The notes below the pieces were generated by a model that was given only the letters and a program-made list of their open reading frames with translations, did not search any database and was not told the DNA's origin. A stretch of 64,000 nt of DNA from Blastocatellia bacterium (lineage in GTDB: Bacteria > Acidobacteriota > Blastocatellia > UBA7656 > JADIYM01), in NCBI GenBank assembly GCA_016705245.1, contig JADIYM010000003.1, positions 372,001-436,000 on the forward strand, given 5' to 3'. Below are positions 1 to 9,158 of the stretch, piece after piece (positions within the stretch are counted from its first letter, which is position 1; the number at the start of each line of letters is the position of its first letter). The position numbers and the translations under genes are program-made.

Positions 1-432
1 CGCGAAGAACATCGTGATCAGCTTCGCCGCAATCTGGGGCGGCGATGCAAGTGTCCGAACGGCGACGAGATAACTGCCGAGCGTCGCCACGTACAATACG
101 CCGAGCATCGTGGCCGCGGCCGACACGAGGATCCGGCTCTTGTCCTCAACCCGCCCGAGCGTCGAGACCATTACGACGACGGTCGTCGCCGCGAGCACGA
201 GCGCGTTCCACTGGGGTCCGACGCCGGCAGCGATACCGATGATGACCGCGCCTGCGACGAACCCGACGATCCGGAACGGCGGGGCGCCGGCCCGGTCCGC
301 GATGAAGTAGAACTCGTGAAGCGCCGCGAGCAACGCCAGGGCGGCGATCGCTACGAACAGATACGGGCTCGACCACCAGGTAGCAAAGAGCAGCAGCGGA
401 AGGGCGACGAGCGCCGTCAGAACGCGCTTCAT
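1..432 (-). CDS. cdsA: Phosphatidate cytidylyltransferase, N-terminal part (cut by window edge)
   Basis: Reading the minus strand from 432 gives MKRVLTALVALPLLLFATWW followed by further hydrophobic helices and runs off the window start, so about 144 N-terminal residues are present. The start ATG overlaps the uppS stop (ATGA, 429-432), so translation is probably coupled. CdsA makes CDP-diacylglycerol from phosphatidic acid and CTP in the membrane. The uppS-cdsA order is very common in bacteria and supports the call. The C-terminal family signature lies outside the window, so identity rests on membrane topology plus synteny. Confidence 0.75.
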   Translation of the reverse strand, partial: MKRVLTALVALPLLLFATWWSSPYLFVAIAALALLAALHEFYFIADRAGAPPFRIVGFVAGAVIIGIAAGVGPQWNALVLAATTVVVMVSTLGRVEDKSRILVSAAATMLGVLYVATLGSYLVAVRTLASPPQIAAKLITMFFA

Positions 433-1262
433 CGACCGCCCTGGGGACCGGCAACCGTGGTCAGGGGAACTTCGGGTTCCGACACCCGATCGATGGCGCC
501 GCCATACCGCCGCTCACGCTTCTGATACTCGACAATCGCCTCGAAGAGATGTGTCCGGCGAAAATCCGGCCACAATGTCTCGGTGACGTGAATCTCAGTG
601 TAGGCGATCTGCCAGAGCATGAAGTTGCTCACGCGCATCTCGCCGCTCGTGCGTATGAGGAGGTCGGGATCGGGAAGGCCCGGCTCGTAAAGGCTTCGCT
701 CCACGTCGGCTTCCGATATTCGCGACGGATCGCCCCCCGAGGCGACGATCTCGGCGGCAATTCGTCGGCACGCATCGACGATCTCGCTCCGACCGCTGTA
801 GTTGAGCGCTACCGTCAGAATCATCCCGTCGTGGTGCGCCGTCTCGCGCTCGGCCCGCTCGATGTCGCGCCGAACGCCGGGCGACAGTTCGTCGCGCCGG
901 CCCATTGCGCGAAACCGGATCCGGTTGCGAACTAGTGTCTCGAGCTCCTTTCCGAGGTACTCACGCAGCAACCGCATGAGTGTGTCGACTTCCAGGCGGG
1001 GTCTCTTCCAGTTTTCGGTCGAAAAGGCGTACAGCGTCAGATGCCGGATGCCCAGACGCGCCGAGGTCTCGACGGTCTCGCGCACCGACGTGGCGCCAGC
1101 CCGGTGGCCGGACACTCGAGGCTTGTTCCGACGGTTCGCCCATCGGCCATTGCCATCCATGATGACGGCGATGTGCCGCGGGAGCCGGCCCGGGTCGATC
1201 TGCCGAAGCAGAAACTCCTCCGGCGAGCCTCGCTCCACGAGGCCCTCGAACGTGTCGATCAT
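429..1262 (-). CDS. uppS: Isoprenyl transferase / undecaprenyl diphosphate synthase
   Basis: Cis-prenyltransferase that condenses isopentenyl diphosphate units onto farnesyl diphosphate to make the C55 carrier lipid for peptidoglycan and surface polymers. The 277-aa protein shows the family signature IAVIMDGNGRWANRR near residue 32, with the catalytic Asp in MDGNGRW. It also has TLYAFSTENWKRP and the late RTSGEMRVSNF segment, in order. Length is slightly above the usual 230-260 aa because of a roughly 28-residue N-terminal leader; a start nearer residue 25 is possible. It is first of the uppS-cdsA pair and overlaps cdsA by 4 bp. Confidence 0.97.
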   Translation of the reverse strand: MIDTFEGLVERGSPEEFLLRQIDPGRLPRHIAVIMDGNGRWANRRNKPRVSGHRAGATSVRETVETSARLGIRHLTLYAFSTENWKRPRLEVDTLMRLLREYLGKELETLVRNRIRFRAMGRRDELSPGVRRDIERAERETAHHDGMILTVALNYSGRSEIVDACRRIAAEIVASGGDPSRISEADVERSLYEPGLPDPDLLIRTSGEMRVSNFMLWQIAYTEIHVTETLWPDFRRTHLFEAIVEYQKRERRYGGAIDRVSEPEVPLTTVAGPQGGR

Positions 1263-1299
1263 GAACCCTCCGAGGCGGCGTGCGACGTTACGGCCGATG

Positions 1300-2031
1300 T
1301 TAGTAGTCGACGCGGACGAGAGTCAACCCTCGTGCCGGAGCGGTAGGACCCGCCAACTCGCGCCGCTTCGTGGCGAGGGCCTCAAGCACCTGGTCGACGG
1401 ACATCCGGCCGTCTCCGACGGCGAGCAGGGTGCCCGCTATCGTGCGGACCATGGATCGAAGGAAGCCGTTCGCCTCGGCCTCGATACGAAGCTCGTCTCC
1501 GTGAACGTCGATGTCGAGCCGGCGCAGGTTTCGCCTTGTCGTCAGCGTGTCTCGATCGGCGACCGTGAACGCGTCGAATTCGTGAAGCCCGACCAGGGCT
1601 TCCGCCGCCACACGCATCCGGTCGAGGTCGTGTGGGTATGGCGCGTGCGCGACGAATCGCCTTTCGAACGGACTGACTACAGCCGAAGTCCAGGCACGAT
1701 AGTGATAGACCTTGCCGGTCGCACTCCGTCGAGCCTGAAACGCTTCGGTTACCTGCTCCACCCGCAAAACGCGTATGTCCACCGGGAGCTTCACGTTAAG
1801 TGCCCGGATCCACGTAGCGGGCTCCAGGACCTTGTCGATGTCGACGTGGGCCACCTGTCCGAGGGCGTGCACGCCAGCGTCCGTTCTGCCTGCGCCGTGG
1901 ACGACGACGCGACCACATCCGAACGCCTCGAACGCAGTCTCGAGGCAACCCTGCACGGTCGATTCCCCGGGCTGCGACTGCCAGCCGCTCAGGTCGGTCC
2001 CGTCGTACTGGATCGTGATCTTCAGCCGCAC
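1300..2031 (-). CDS. truA: tRNA pseudouridine synthase A
   Basis: Converts U38-U40 of the tRNA anticodon stem-loop to pseudouridine. The 243-aa protein has the family start KITIQYDGTDLSGWQ and the catalytic-Asp motif GAGRTDAGVHALGQ. It also has the downstream FLRSMVRTIAGTLL segment near the C-terminus. The start codon is GTG at 2031. It sits 25 bp downstream of pyrE on the same strand and 37 bp upstream of uppS, so pyrE-truA-uppS-cdsA may be one transcript. Confidence 0.96.
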   Translation of the reverse strand: MRLKITIQYDGTDLSGWQSQPGESTVQGCLETAFEAFGCGRVVVHGAGRTDAGVHALGQVAHVDIDKVLEPATWIRALNVKLPVDIRVLRVEQVTEAFQARRSATGKVYHYRAWTSAVVSPFERRFVAHAPYPHDLDRMRVAAEALVGLHEFDAFTVADRDTLTTRRNLRRLDIDVHGDELRIEAEANGFLRSMVRTIAGTLLAVGDGRMSVDQVLEALATKRRELAGPTAPARGLTLVRVDY

Positions 2032-2056
2032 GGTGTCGCCCCGCCGCGCGAAACGG

Positions 2057-2662
2057 CTATCGCTTCCGACTGCCGGGTTTCACCGCAAGCGAACCGCTCG
2101 CGCACAGCGGACACTTGGCAGGGTCGTACGTCTCGACCTGCAGGGTTGCGAGCGCCTCGCGCGGCACGCCAACGTCCGCCTCTCCACCGGACCGATCGAT
2201 GATCGAGGCTGCGCCGATCACCTTCCCGCCCGCAGCAATTGCAGCATCGATCGTCTCGCGCGTCGATCCACCTGTCGTGATGACGTCCTCCACGACGAGG
2301 ATGCGCTCATCGTCCGAGAGCGTGAACCCTCGACGAAGCGTCATCTCGCCATTCGACTCGCGCTCCGTGAAGATCGACGTCGCCCCGAGTGCGCGGGCGA
2401 CCTCGTAACCGATGACGATACCGCCGATGGCCGGAGCCACGACACACGAGACGCGCCGGTCGCGAAATCTGTCGGCGATCGCCGCGCCGAGCCGCTCGGC
2501 GAGCCGCGGGTACTGAAGGACTCGCGCGCACTGCAGGTAGTTCGGACTGTGAAGACCCGACGTCAGAACGAAGTGACCGCGGAGCAGCGCTCCGGTCTCT
2601 TCGAAGAGCCTCATTACCTCGTTTTGGTCGATGCCGCCGGCGCTGCTAACATCCTCGCTCAT
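2057..2662 (-). CDS. pyrE: Orotate phosphoribosyltransferase
   Basis: Transfers phosphoribose from PRPP to orotate to make OMP in pyrimidine synthesis. The PRPP-binding motif ILVVEDVITTGGST (about residues 120-133) is clear, and the substrate region HFVLTSGLHSPNYLQC fits the clade of PyrE proteins that carry a C-terminal CPLC tail (AKCPLCASG). I chose ATG 2662 because GGAG lies about 9 nt upstream. A TTG 15 bp further upstream would add five residues. Neighbouring truA and uppS are on the same strand. Confidence 0.93.
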   Translation of the reverse strand: MSEDVSSAGGIDQNEVMRLFEETGALLRGHFVLTSGLHSPNYLQCARVLQYPRLAERLGAAIADRFRDRRVSCVVAPAIGGIVIGYEVARALGATSIFTERESNGEMTLRRGFTLSDDERILVVEDVITTGGSTRETIDAAIAAGGKVIGAASIIDRSGGEADVGVPREALATLQVETYDPAKCPLCASGSLAVKPGSRKR

Positions 2663-2776
2663 GCTCGAAAGCTCCAATCCCGCACAGTGCTTAGTGCGCT
2701 TCTCGTTTCAGCGCGCGGATGGTACCACAGACGCGAATGCGCCCCGGCGGCGTCCGACGGAAGGGGCCATCGAGCA

Positions 2777-3379
2777 GTGAAGGCTCCGGACGCATTCATC
2801 CTCGCCGGCGGGCAGAGCGCTCGGATGGGAACGGACAAGTCCGCAATCGAGCTCGAGGGCCTGGCCTTCCTCGATCGTGTTCTGGCGGCCGTTCGACCGG
2901 TCGCGCGGTCGATCGCGATCGTCGGCGGCGGCCCGCGCTTCACCGAACTGACGGCCTTGCCCGATCGCCGGCCCGGCCTCGGACCCCTGGCTGGTATCGA
3001 GACCGCGCTGGCCGCGTGCGCTGCGGATCGGGCGCTCATTGTCGCCTGCGATCTTCCGTTCGTCACGTCCGCATTGCTCGAACTTCTCATCTCCCGCGAA
3101 GAGGCCGGCCCCGACGGGGCCGTCATTCCTCTCGATTCGGATGGACGCGTGTCGCCTCTCTGCGGTGTCTATCCGCGCTCCGCGTTGCCGCTCGTCGAAG
3201 AGCTCCTGGATGGCGGCGAACGCACGCCACGAGCCCTTCTCGTTCGAATTTCGACGGATCTCGTGCCGTTCTCGGACTACGCACATCTCGAGAACGCCGG
3301 CCAGCTGCTTCGCAACGTGAACACGCCGGAGGATCTCGCCGATGCTCGCCGAATCGCCGAGGACAGCCGGCTGCCTTGA
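2777..3379 (+). CDS. mobA: Molybdenum cofactor guanylyltransferase
   Basis: Nucleotidyltransferase of about 200 aa that attaches GMP (or a related nucleotide) to molybdopterin. The N-terminal signature FILAGGQSARMGTDKSAI is the nucleotide-binding loop with its conserved Lys. RPGLGPLAGIETAL and the metal-binding ACDLPFV follow, and the protein ends near VNTPEDL, all typical of MobA. The GTG start at 2777 begins directly before the core; the open frame extends far upstream but without homology. It is divergent from pyrE. A molybdenum enzyme that could use the product lies at 53.8-57.8 kb. Confidence 0.92.
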   Translation: MKAPDAFILAGGQSARMGTDKSAIELEGLAFLDRVLAAVRPVARSIAIVGGGPRFTELTALPDRRPGLGPLAGIETALAACAADRALIVACDLPFVTSALLELLISREEAGPDGAVIPLDSDGRVSPLCGVYPRSALPLVEELLDGGERTPRALLVRISTDLVPFSDYAHLENAGQLLRNVNTPEDLADARRIAEDSRLP

Positions 3380-4057
3380 GGGCGGTCTCGGTGAACCCGA
3401 GCTACCGCGAGTCTCGTGCGACCGGCAATGCACTGACCGCTGCCGCGAGTAACAGTACCGCGAGCGATAGCGAAAGGGTTTCTGTCTGGTGGGAGGCGAA
3501 CCCGCTCGCTCGCGGTACTGATCCTTCGGCACCGGACTTTGCCCTTCAGGTCGCGCCCGGCATGTCGCCATGCGTATCGTGGCAGGATCAGTACCGCGAG
3601 CGACACCGAGCGGGTCGGATTGGAGGCGGGTTACGCCGGTGGTCGAGTGCGCGCCACCTACCGCGCAGCGGTTTCGTTCAGCGAGCGGCCTGCGGACCGT
3701 GCCGGCCGAGACGGATTTCCCATGAAGGCTGAAGTTCCGCCCTACAGGCGGCAGGCACGTAGAATTCCACCCGGAGGACCGTCCGCAGACCGCTCGCTAC
3801 ATCTCGCGGTTCTGTAATTGCGGGCGATCTGCCACCAGCGAGGTAGCCGTCTTCTGTAACGAACCAACTGACGGGTCGGTATGTTCACTTTGAGGGAACG
3901 TTCGCGTTGAGGGAATGTGCGTGCAACCGATTGGCGCGTCACGTGTTCGGCGAACGCGCTTATTGCAATTGCCGGGACCACGACTTATGATGGCGCCGCT
4001 TTTCAGCAACCACGTCCGGCCCCGTTTCACGACTCTCACACAGCGAGAAAGAGCACG
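3380..4057. repeat. Intergenic region with three REP-like copies (family 1)
   Basis: No convincing gene is seen in these 678 bases. CAGTACCGCGAGCGA at 3453-3467 is matched by its exact reverse complement at 3506-3520, giving a 15-bp inverted pair with a 38-nt loop. A third copy begins at 3588 within GATCAGTACCGCGAGCG. The same core (GGTACTGAT preceded by a short GC palindrome) recurs near 43.5, 43.65 and 52.03 kb, so this is a dispersed REP-like family. The remainder up to 4057 should contain the promoter of the following gene, but no consensus could be fixed by eye. Confidence 0.6.
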
Positions 4058-5128
4058 ATGGATCGTCGACAGAAGGCCCTGCTCAAGCGCGCCATGGCAG
4101 TCTTCGTCCCGCTGGTCGTCTTCCTGACTGCCAGCATCGTTGGGGCGGACGTCTACCTCGCGCATCGCATGGTGAACCCGGAACGCCGCGCGGTCATCAA
4201 CACACCTCAGGGCTACGAACAGATCCTGCAGAAGCCGATCTGGGACGAGAAGACGTGGCCGGGCGGCGGATCGACGACCATGTCCGGCTGGCTCATCTAT
4301 CAGGATCAGCCGGCGCCGACCGTGATTCTCTCGCACGCGTTCGGATCGAACCGCGAAGAGTTGCTCAGCACGAGCTTCCGACTCTGGGATCAGGGCTACA
4401 ACGTCATTGCGTACGACCTGCGTGGGCACGGCAACAGCAGCACGGTCCGTTCGTCACTTGGCCTTGGCGAGCTCGACGACCTGCGCGCCACGATCGCCTA
4501 CGCAAAGGAATTGAAGAACGAAGCCGGCGTCGGACTTTCCGACGGTCGAATCGGACTTTACGGCATCGACATGGGAGGGTTCATTTCGCTGACGGCCGCG
4601 GCCGACGATCCGGCGATCAAGGCCATTGCCGTCGATACGATCTACCCTTCGCAGGACGAGTGGTATCGGTACCTCACGAAAGCACAGATTGGCTCGACGG
4701 GTCCTCCGGGATCCTCGCTCGTTGAGGTCGGCGCTTTCCAGTCGCTTCTCGCGACGACTCTGGGCTTCTACGGCGTCAAGGGATCGCAACCGTTGACTGC
4801 GTCAGAGGCTTTCTCGAGGATCGGTGATCGGCCTTCGCTCATCATCACGAGCAAACTGTCGCCGCTCGGTGCGTATTCGCGTACTGCCGCAGCGATGGCG
4901 CCAAACGCCAAGGTTCTCGAGCTGGATCGAACGCGCTCGGGATCGTCGCTCATCAAGCAGGATGCAATGGTCTACGACGACGCGATCGTGTCGTTCTTTA
5001 CGCAGGCGACCGACTTCATTCCGCCTGCGCGTCCCAAATACACGCGTCCGGGTGAAGCGGCCAAGGCAGCGGCGGGCGGCAAGCCTGCGGCGCCTGGATC
5101 GGCGACACCCGCTCCAGCCTCGAAGTAG
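4058..5128 (+). CDS. Membrane-anchored alpha/beta-hydrolase-fold protein with degenerate catalytic triad
   Basis: 356 aa from ATG 4058; the frame is open 47 codons further upstream but without a plausible leader. Residues 12-33 form a hydrophobic anchor (VFVPLVVFLTASIVGADVY). The hydrolase fold is recognisable from TVILSHAFGSNREE (oxyanion region), YDLRGHGNSS, and the nucleophile elbow LYGIDMGGF. The elbow has Asp where serine hydrolases have Ser. At the expected catalytic His position the sequence reads DRTRSGSSLIKQ with no His, and the usual acid strand reads IITSKLSPLG with no clear Asp. The C-terminal 25 residues are Ala/Pro/Lys-rich. It could be a non-catalytic relative of esterases or use an Asp nucleophile as haloalkane dehalogenases and epoxide hydrolases do; the missing His favours the former. 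Confidence 0.8.
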   Translation: MDRRQKALLKRAMAVFVPLVVFLTASIVGADVYLAHRMVNPERRAVINTPQGYEQILQKPIWDEKTWPGGGSTTMSGWLIYQDQPAPTVILSHAFGSNREELLSTSFRLWDQGYNVIAYDLRGHGNSSTVRSSLGLGELDDLRATIAYAKELKNEAGVGLSDGRIGLYGIDMGGFISLTAAADDPAIKAIAVDTIYPSQDEWYRYLTKAQIGSTGPPGSSLVEVGAFQSLLATTLGFYGVKGSQPLTASEAFSRIGDRPSLIITSKLSPLGAYSRTAAAMAPNAKVLELDRTRSGSSLIKQDAMVYDDAIVSFFTQATDFIPPARPKYTRPGEAAKAAAGGKPAAPGSATPAPASK

Positions 5129-5146
5129 ACCCGCCGGCCGTTCGGT

Positions 5147-6784
5147 CTACGGCGCTGTCGCGCGCAAGAGGACGCGATTGCGCTCGGACCCGAGCACCTC
5201 GACGACGAGCTCGGGATCGGAGGCCATTTCCGTCGACCGGCGCTCGTCGGTCAGGACGAGCACTTCGCCTGTTTCCGACCCACGGACGGTGGCGACGACC
5301 TCGTCACGCGCGGCGGCGATGAGGATGTTACCCGCCGAATCAACGACGACGCGTCCCTCGAGATAGAACGCCGGGGCGTATTCGACCACGCCGTAGCAGA
5401 GCACCAGCTCACCCGGGGATAGCACAGCGTCGGCGCGGGCCATCAGGCGCGGGAGCGACTCGCGCGTCCCGATCTCGGCAAACAGGAATACAGTGATGAG
5501 TGCGGCAACGGAGGCACCACCCGCCGCGATCGTCCAGAACGCGGCGAGCGTGTGCCTTCGCGAGGCGAGCAACGCCGCAACCACAGCTGCCGATGCCGGG
5601 AGCGCTGCGAGGAGAACGACCTCCCAGACCGGAGCGTGAAGCGTTCGCACGCCGTACACCGCAAGCGCCACGCCGAGACCCATGAGCGTGACGGCGGATG
5701 CGTAAATCGACCACCGTCCCTGCTCGCCCCGCTCGATCCGGCACGCCACCCATCCTGTAAGGATCGCCAATCCGGGAAAGACCGGCAGGATGTATCCCGG
5801 CAGTTTCGACGTGGACAGCGAGAAGAACACGAGCGGCACGGCGACCGACCAGGCGGCCAGCCACACGAGCTTGGCGTCGTCGGTCTGCGGCTGGCGCCGC
5901 AGCGTTCCAGCGAGTCCTCGCAGCCCGGAAAGGAAAACGAACGTCCACGGAAGCAGCCCACCGAGGATGATGAGCACGAAGAAGTACACCGGCTGCGGAT
6001 GCGAAAAGCGGTTGGTCAGGAAGCGTCTGAAGTGATGGTCGACGAAGAACTCCTGGATGAAGGGCCATCCGTTGACCGCGATTACGGGCACGTACCAGAT
6101 AGCGGCAACAAGAGCGGCAGACGCCGAGGCAGCCGCGGCGTCGACCACCCGCAACCGGCGCCATGCACCGCTCGTCACCACATAACCGGTCACGATCATC
6201 CCTATGAGCAGCGGGCCGGCAAGTCCCTTCGCAAGCATCGCCGCGCCTGTCGCCGCGCCGAGCGCGGCCGCCCACGCAACTCTGGACTTCGGCGTCGGCG
6301 CCGATTCGTAGAAGAAAAATGCGCACAGCGCGAATCCCATCGTCGCCGCGAGCGGCATATCGAAGCTCGCGCCCCGGGCAAAGGCCAGCCACAGGGCGGA
6401 CGTCGTGAGCACCATTGCCGAGACCGCGGCTCGCCCCGGCCCTCCCGCCCGTCGTGCCGTCGTGTAGACGGCAGCGACGGTGGCCATCGCGAGGCACGCG
6501 GAACCAAGCCGTGCGGCCGTTTCCGTGACTCCGGCGACCGAAAATCCGGCGGCCATCAGCCAGTACGGAAGCGCCGGTTTCTCGAACCACGTGTGACCGG
6601 CGAGCCGGGGCGTGATCCAGTCGCCGGCCGCGACCATCTCGCGCGCGACCTCGGCATAACGCGGCTCGTCCTTTCCAAGCAGCGGAACACCGCCGAGGCG
6701 AAGCAGGAAGCACACCGCCATGAGGGCGATTATGCCTGCCAATGCCCACCGCTCCCGGCGGTCCAACTGTCGTAGCCACTCCAT
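5147..6784 (-). CDS. Glycosyltransferase family 39 / ArnT-like membrane glycosyltransferase
   Basis: 545-aa polytopic protein with about 11-12 hydrophobic helices. The first periplasmic loop has LLGKDEPRYAEVAREM followed by WFEKPALPYWLMA. This is the DEPRYAE...KPPL/KPALPYW pattern of ArnT/PMT-type enzymes that transfer a sugar from a polyprenyl phosphate to lipid A or a protein; the Asp-Glu pair is the presumed catalytic acid site. The C-terminal 100 residues are soluble, as in ArnT. It is convergent with the upstream hydrolase and divergent from the Gfo/Idh/MocA gene. The actual sugar and acceptor cannot be told. Confidence 0.85.
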   Translation of the reverse strand: MEWLRQLDRRERWALAGIIALMAVCFLLRLGGVPLLGKDEPRYAEVAREMVAAGDWITPRLAGHTWFEKPALPYWLMAAGFSVAGVTETAARLGSACLAMATVAAVYTTARRAGGPGRAAVSAMVLTTSALWLAFARGASFDMPLAATMGFALCAFFFYESAPTPKSRVAWAAALGAATGAAMLAKGLAGPLLIGMIVTGYVVTSGAWRRLRVVDAAAASASAALVAAIWYVPVIAVNGWPFIQEFFVDHHFRRFLTNRFSHPQPVYFFVLIILGGLLPWTFVFLSGLRGLAGTLRRQPQTDDAKLVWLAAWSVAVPLVFFSLSTSKLPGYILPVFPGLAILTGWVACRIERGEQGRWSIYASAVTLMGLGVALAVYGVRTLHAPVWEVVLLAALPASAAVVAALLASRRHTLAAFWTIAAGGASVAALITVFLFAEIGTRESLPRLMARADAVLSPGELVLCYGVVEYAPAFYLEGRVVVDSAGNILIAAARDEVVATVRGSETGEVLVLTDERRSTEMASDPELVVEVLGSERNRVLLRATAP

Positions 6785-6921
6785 GCGCGAGGACGAAGTA
6801 GAGCCCAGGGCAGTGTCCGTCGTAAAGTCCCGGTCCGGCCGCTCCTGACTTGGCGCGTCGGTCCATGCCGCGATACAACACGCCGGTGCGGCTCTGGTGC
6901 CGTATCGCAGGAGAATGACTG

Positions 6922-7899
6922 ATGCTCAGAACCGCAGTCGTCGGCGTCGGCAGCCTTGGCCGCCATCACGCCCGAATTCACCACGAATTGCCTGAAGCCG
7001 AGCTCGTCGCCATCGTCGATGCCGACCTGGGTCGGGCTCGAGAATACGCCGAGCAGTTCTCGTGCGACGCGCTTTCGGACGCTCGCGAGCTGCTTGGCCG
7101 GGTCGATGCCGTGAGCGTCGCGGCGCCGACCGTCGATCACGCCGAGATCGGGTCGATGCTGCTCGAGACAGGCGTCGGATGCCTGATCGAGAAACCCATC
7201 GCGTCTTCGCTCGAGGAAGCTGACCGGCTCATCGCCGCTGCGCGTGCCGGCAACGCGGTCCTACAGGTCGGTCACATCGAGCGATTCAATCCTGCTGTCG
7301 TCGCCGCCGCCCGGGTGATCACGACGCCGCGCTTCATCGAGTGCCACCGCCTCGCCGAGTTCACTCCTAGAAGCCTCGATATCGACGTCGTCATGGACCT
7401 CATGATCCACGACATCGACATCATCCTTTCGCTCGTTGGGGCTGACGTCGAAGACGTGCGCGCCGCCGGCATCGGAGTTCTCACGCCGCGCATCGACATC
7501 GCGAATGCGCGCCTCGAGTTCACGAACGGCTGCATCGCCAACGTGACGGCCAGCCGCGTTTCGGCGGAGCGTGTTCGAAAGCTGAGACTCTTCCAGCCGA
7601 GGGACTACGTCTCGATCGACACGGCGGCCAAGGAAGTTCAACGCATCAGTGTGCTACCGCCGCAGCCGGGCGACGTGAGGCCGGCAATCTCCGCCTCGAT
7701 GCTCGACATCGACGACGTCGAACCGCTGAAGGCTGAAATCGCGTCGTTCCTCGAGGCCGTTCGAGGCGAGCATCCTCCCGTCGTCTCAGGCGAGGATGGT
7801 CGCCGCGCGCTCGTCGTCGCGGTCCGCATTCTCGACTCGATCGCCGAGCACGCCGGACGTGTCGGCGTTCATCACGGTGCGGTCGATGGGCAGGGCTGA
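6922..7899 (+). CDS. Gfo/Idh/MocA family NAD(P)-dependent sugar dehydrogenase
   Basis: 325 aa. The N-terminal Rossmann motif is VVGVGSLGRHHARIHHE, followed by CLIEKPIA with the family's EKP catalytic Lys. The middle has LQVGHIERFNPAV and a C-terminal dehydrogenase domain containing VMDLMIHDIDIILSLV. The HIERFNP and LMIHDIDI segments recall the clade found in lipid A gene clusters that oxidises UDP-GlcNAc at C3 (GnnA-like), but no lpx gene is adjacent, so the substrate is inferred only weakly. It overlaps the next gene by 14 bp on the same strand. Confidence 0.87.
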   Translation: MLRTAVVGVGSLGRHHARIHHELPEAELVAIVDADLGRAREYAEQFSCDALSDARELLGRVDAVSVAAPTVDHAEIGSMLLETGVGCLIEKPIASSLEEADRLIAAARAGNAVLQVGHIERFNPAVVAAARVITTPRFIECHRLAEFTPRSLDIDVVMDLMIHDIDIILSLVGADVEDVRAAGIGVLTPRIDIANARLEFTNGCIANVTASRVSAERVRKLRLFQPRDYVSIDTAAKEVQRISVLPPQPGDVRPAISASMLDIDDVEPLKAEIASFLEAVRGEHPPVVSGEDGRRALVVAVRILDSIAEHAGRVGVHHGAVDGQG

Positions 7900-8983
7900 C
7901 CGATCCTTCTCTATCGAGGCGTTTCTTCGCGATCGCGTCGCGGGTGGCGACTTTCCCGGTGCCGTGGCAGTGGTTCGCGAGCGGGGCTCCGCAGTTGTCG
8001 CAGTTGCCACTGGCGATGCTGTAGTCGTGCCCGAGCGCATCGCGGCTACGGCCGAGACGATCTTCGATCTTGCGTCGCTTACGAAGCCGCTTGCGACGGC
8101 GCTCCTCTTTCTTCTCGCGCTCGAGCGCGATTACGTTGCCCTTGACCAGGCCGTGGCCTCCGTCCTGCCGGAATTCGATCGGGAGGACAAACGCGCGATC
8201 ACGTTCCGCCAGTTGCTCACGCACACGTCGGGACTGCCGAGGTGGGTACCGCTATACGCTGTCGCCGAGGCGCCGTCACGCGCGATTGGCGCGATCGCGG
8301 ACCTGCCGCTCGCCTATCCGGCCGGATCCCGCGTGGTCTACAGCGATCCGAACTACATCGCGCTTGGATTCGCCCTCGAGCACATCGGGAATGCGAGGCT
8401 CGATGCATTGTTCGAATCGGAGATCGCCGGACCTCTCGACTTGAATTCGATGGGATATCGCCCTGACGGATCGTTCCTGCCGCGAATCGCCGCGTCCGAG
8501 ACCGGAAACGAATACGAGCGGGCGCTCGCCGGTGAAGAGGCGCAGGGGTACGACGGCTGGAGGACGGGAACGATCTGGGGAACCGTGCACGACGGCAACG
8601 CACACTTCCTCCGCGGGGTCGCGGGCCACGCCGGACTCTTCGGAACGGCCGGCGAGGCGGCTCGGGTCGCCGAACAGTTCCTTCCAGGCAGCCGTCTGCT
8701 TGTGAGGGACGAGTCTTTCGCGCTCGTCCGCACGAACCTGACTCCCGGGCTCGAAGAGCACAGGTCGGTCGGATGGATGCTTGCCTCGTCGCCCGACTGC
8801 AGCGCCGGGCCCGCGATGCCGGACGACGCCTTTGGCCACACGGGTTTTACCGGAACGAGCATCTGGGTGGATCCGCACGCAATGCGCGTAGTAGCGCTTA
8901 TGACGAACCGCACGCATCCGGTGTACGGCTCGCCGCCAATGACCGAGATCCGGCGCGCGGTGAACACGCTGGCGGCAGGTTAG
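7886..8983 (+). CDS. Serine hydrolase of the beta-lactamase class C family
   Basis: 365 aa from ATG 7886, which overlaps the preceding gene by 14 bp; the longer open frame lies inside that gene. Catalytic SxxK is in LASLTKPLATA (about residue 65). A Tyr motif occurs at VYSDPNYI, where class C enzymes have YxN, and the KTG-box equivalent is GHTGFTGT, with His for Lys as in many esterase/DD-peptidase members. No signal peptide is evident, so a cytoplasmic esterase or peptidase role is likelier than antibiotic resistance. Confidence 0.88.
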   Translation: MGRADRSFSIEAFLRDRVAGGDFPGAVAVVRERGSAVVAVATGDAVVVPERIAATAETIFDLASLTKPLATALLFLLALERDYVALDQAVASVLPEFDREDKRAITFRQLLTHTSGLPRWVPLYAVAEAPSRAIGAIADLPLAYPAGSRVVYSDPNYIALGFALEHIGNARLDALFESEIAGPLDLNSMGYRPDGSFLPRIAASETGNEYERALAGEEAQGYDGWRTGTIWGTVHDGNAHFLRGVAGHAGLFGTAGEAARVAEQFLPGSRLLVRDESFALVRTNLTPGLEEHRSVGWMLASSPDCSAGPAMPDDAFGHTGFTGTSIWVDPHAMRVVALMTNRTHPVYGSPPMTEIRRAVNTLAAG

Positions 8984-9008
8984 GACGAGAGCACTCCTGG
9001 CCTTTGCG

Positions 9009-9071
9009 CCTTTGCGCCTTTGCGTGAACTCTGCTTTATCGCGGGAAGAAGTTCACGCAAAGGCGCAAAGG
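9009..9071. repeat. Perfect 21-bp hairpin, CTTTGCG family
   Basis: CCTTTGCGCCTTTGCGTGAA begins the left arm at 9009-9029 and its exact reverse complement is at 9051-9071, leaving a 21-nt loop. The same CCTTTGCG unit forms a 19-bp hairpin at 48990-49066, and a diverged relative lies at 61823-61922. It sits in the gap between the hydrolase and the ABC permease pair and might act as a transcription terminator. Confidence 0.75.
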
Positions 9072-9158
9072 CTCCCCTTCGAAACTAATCCGAACGCATT
9101 CGCCCGGCCTCGCGTATACCTCCCGGATACCCCGTAAATCGAGGTCCCTCCCATTGTC

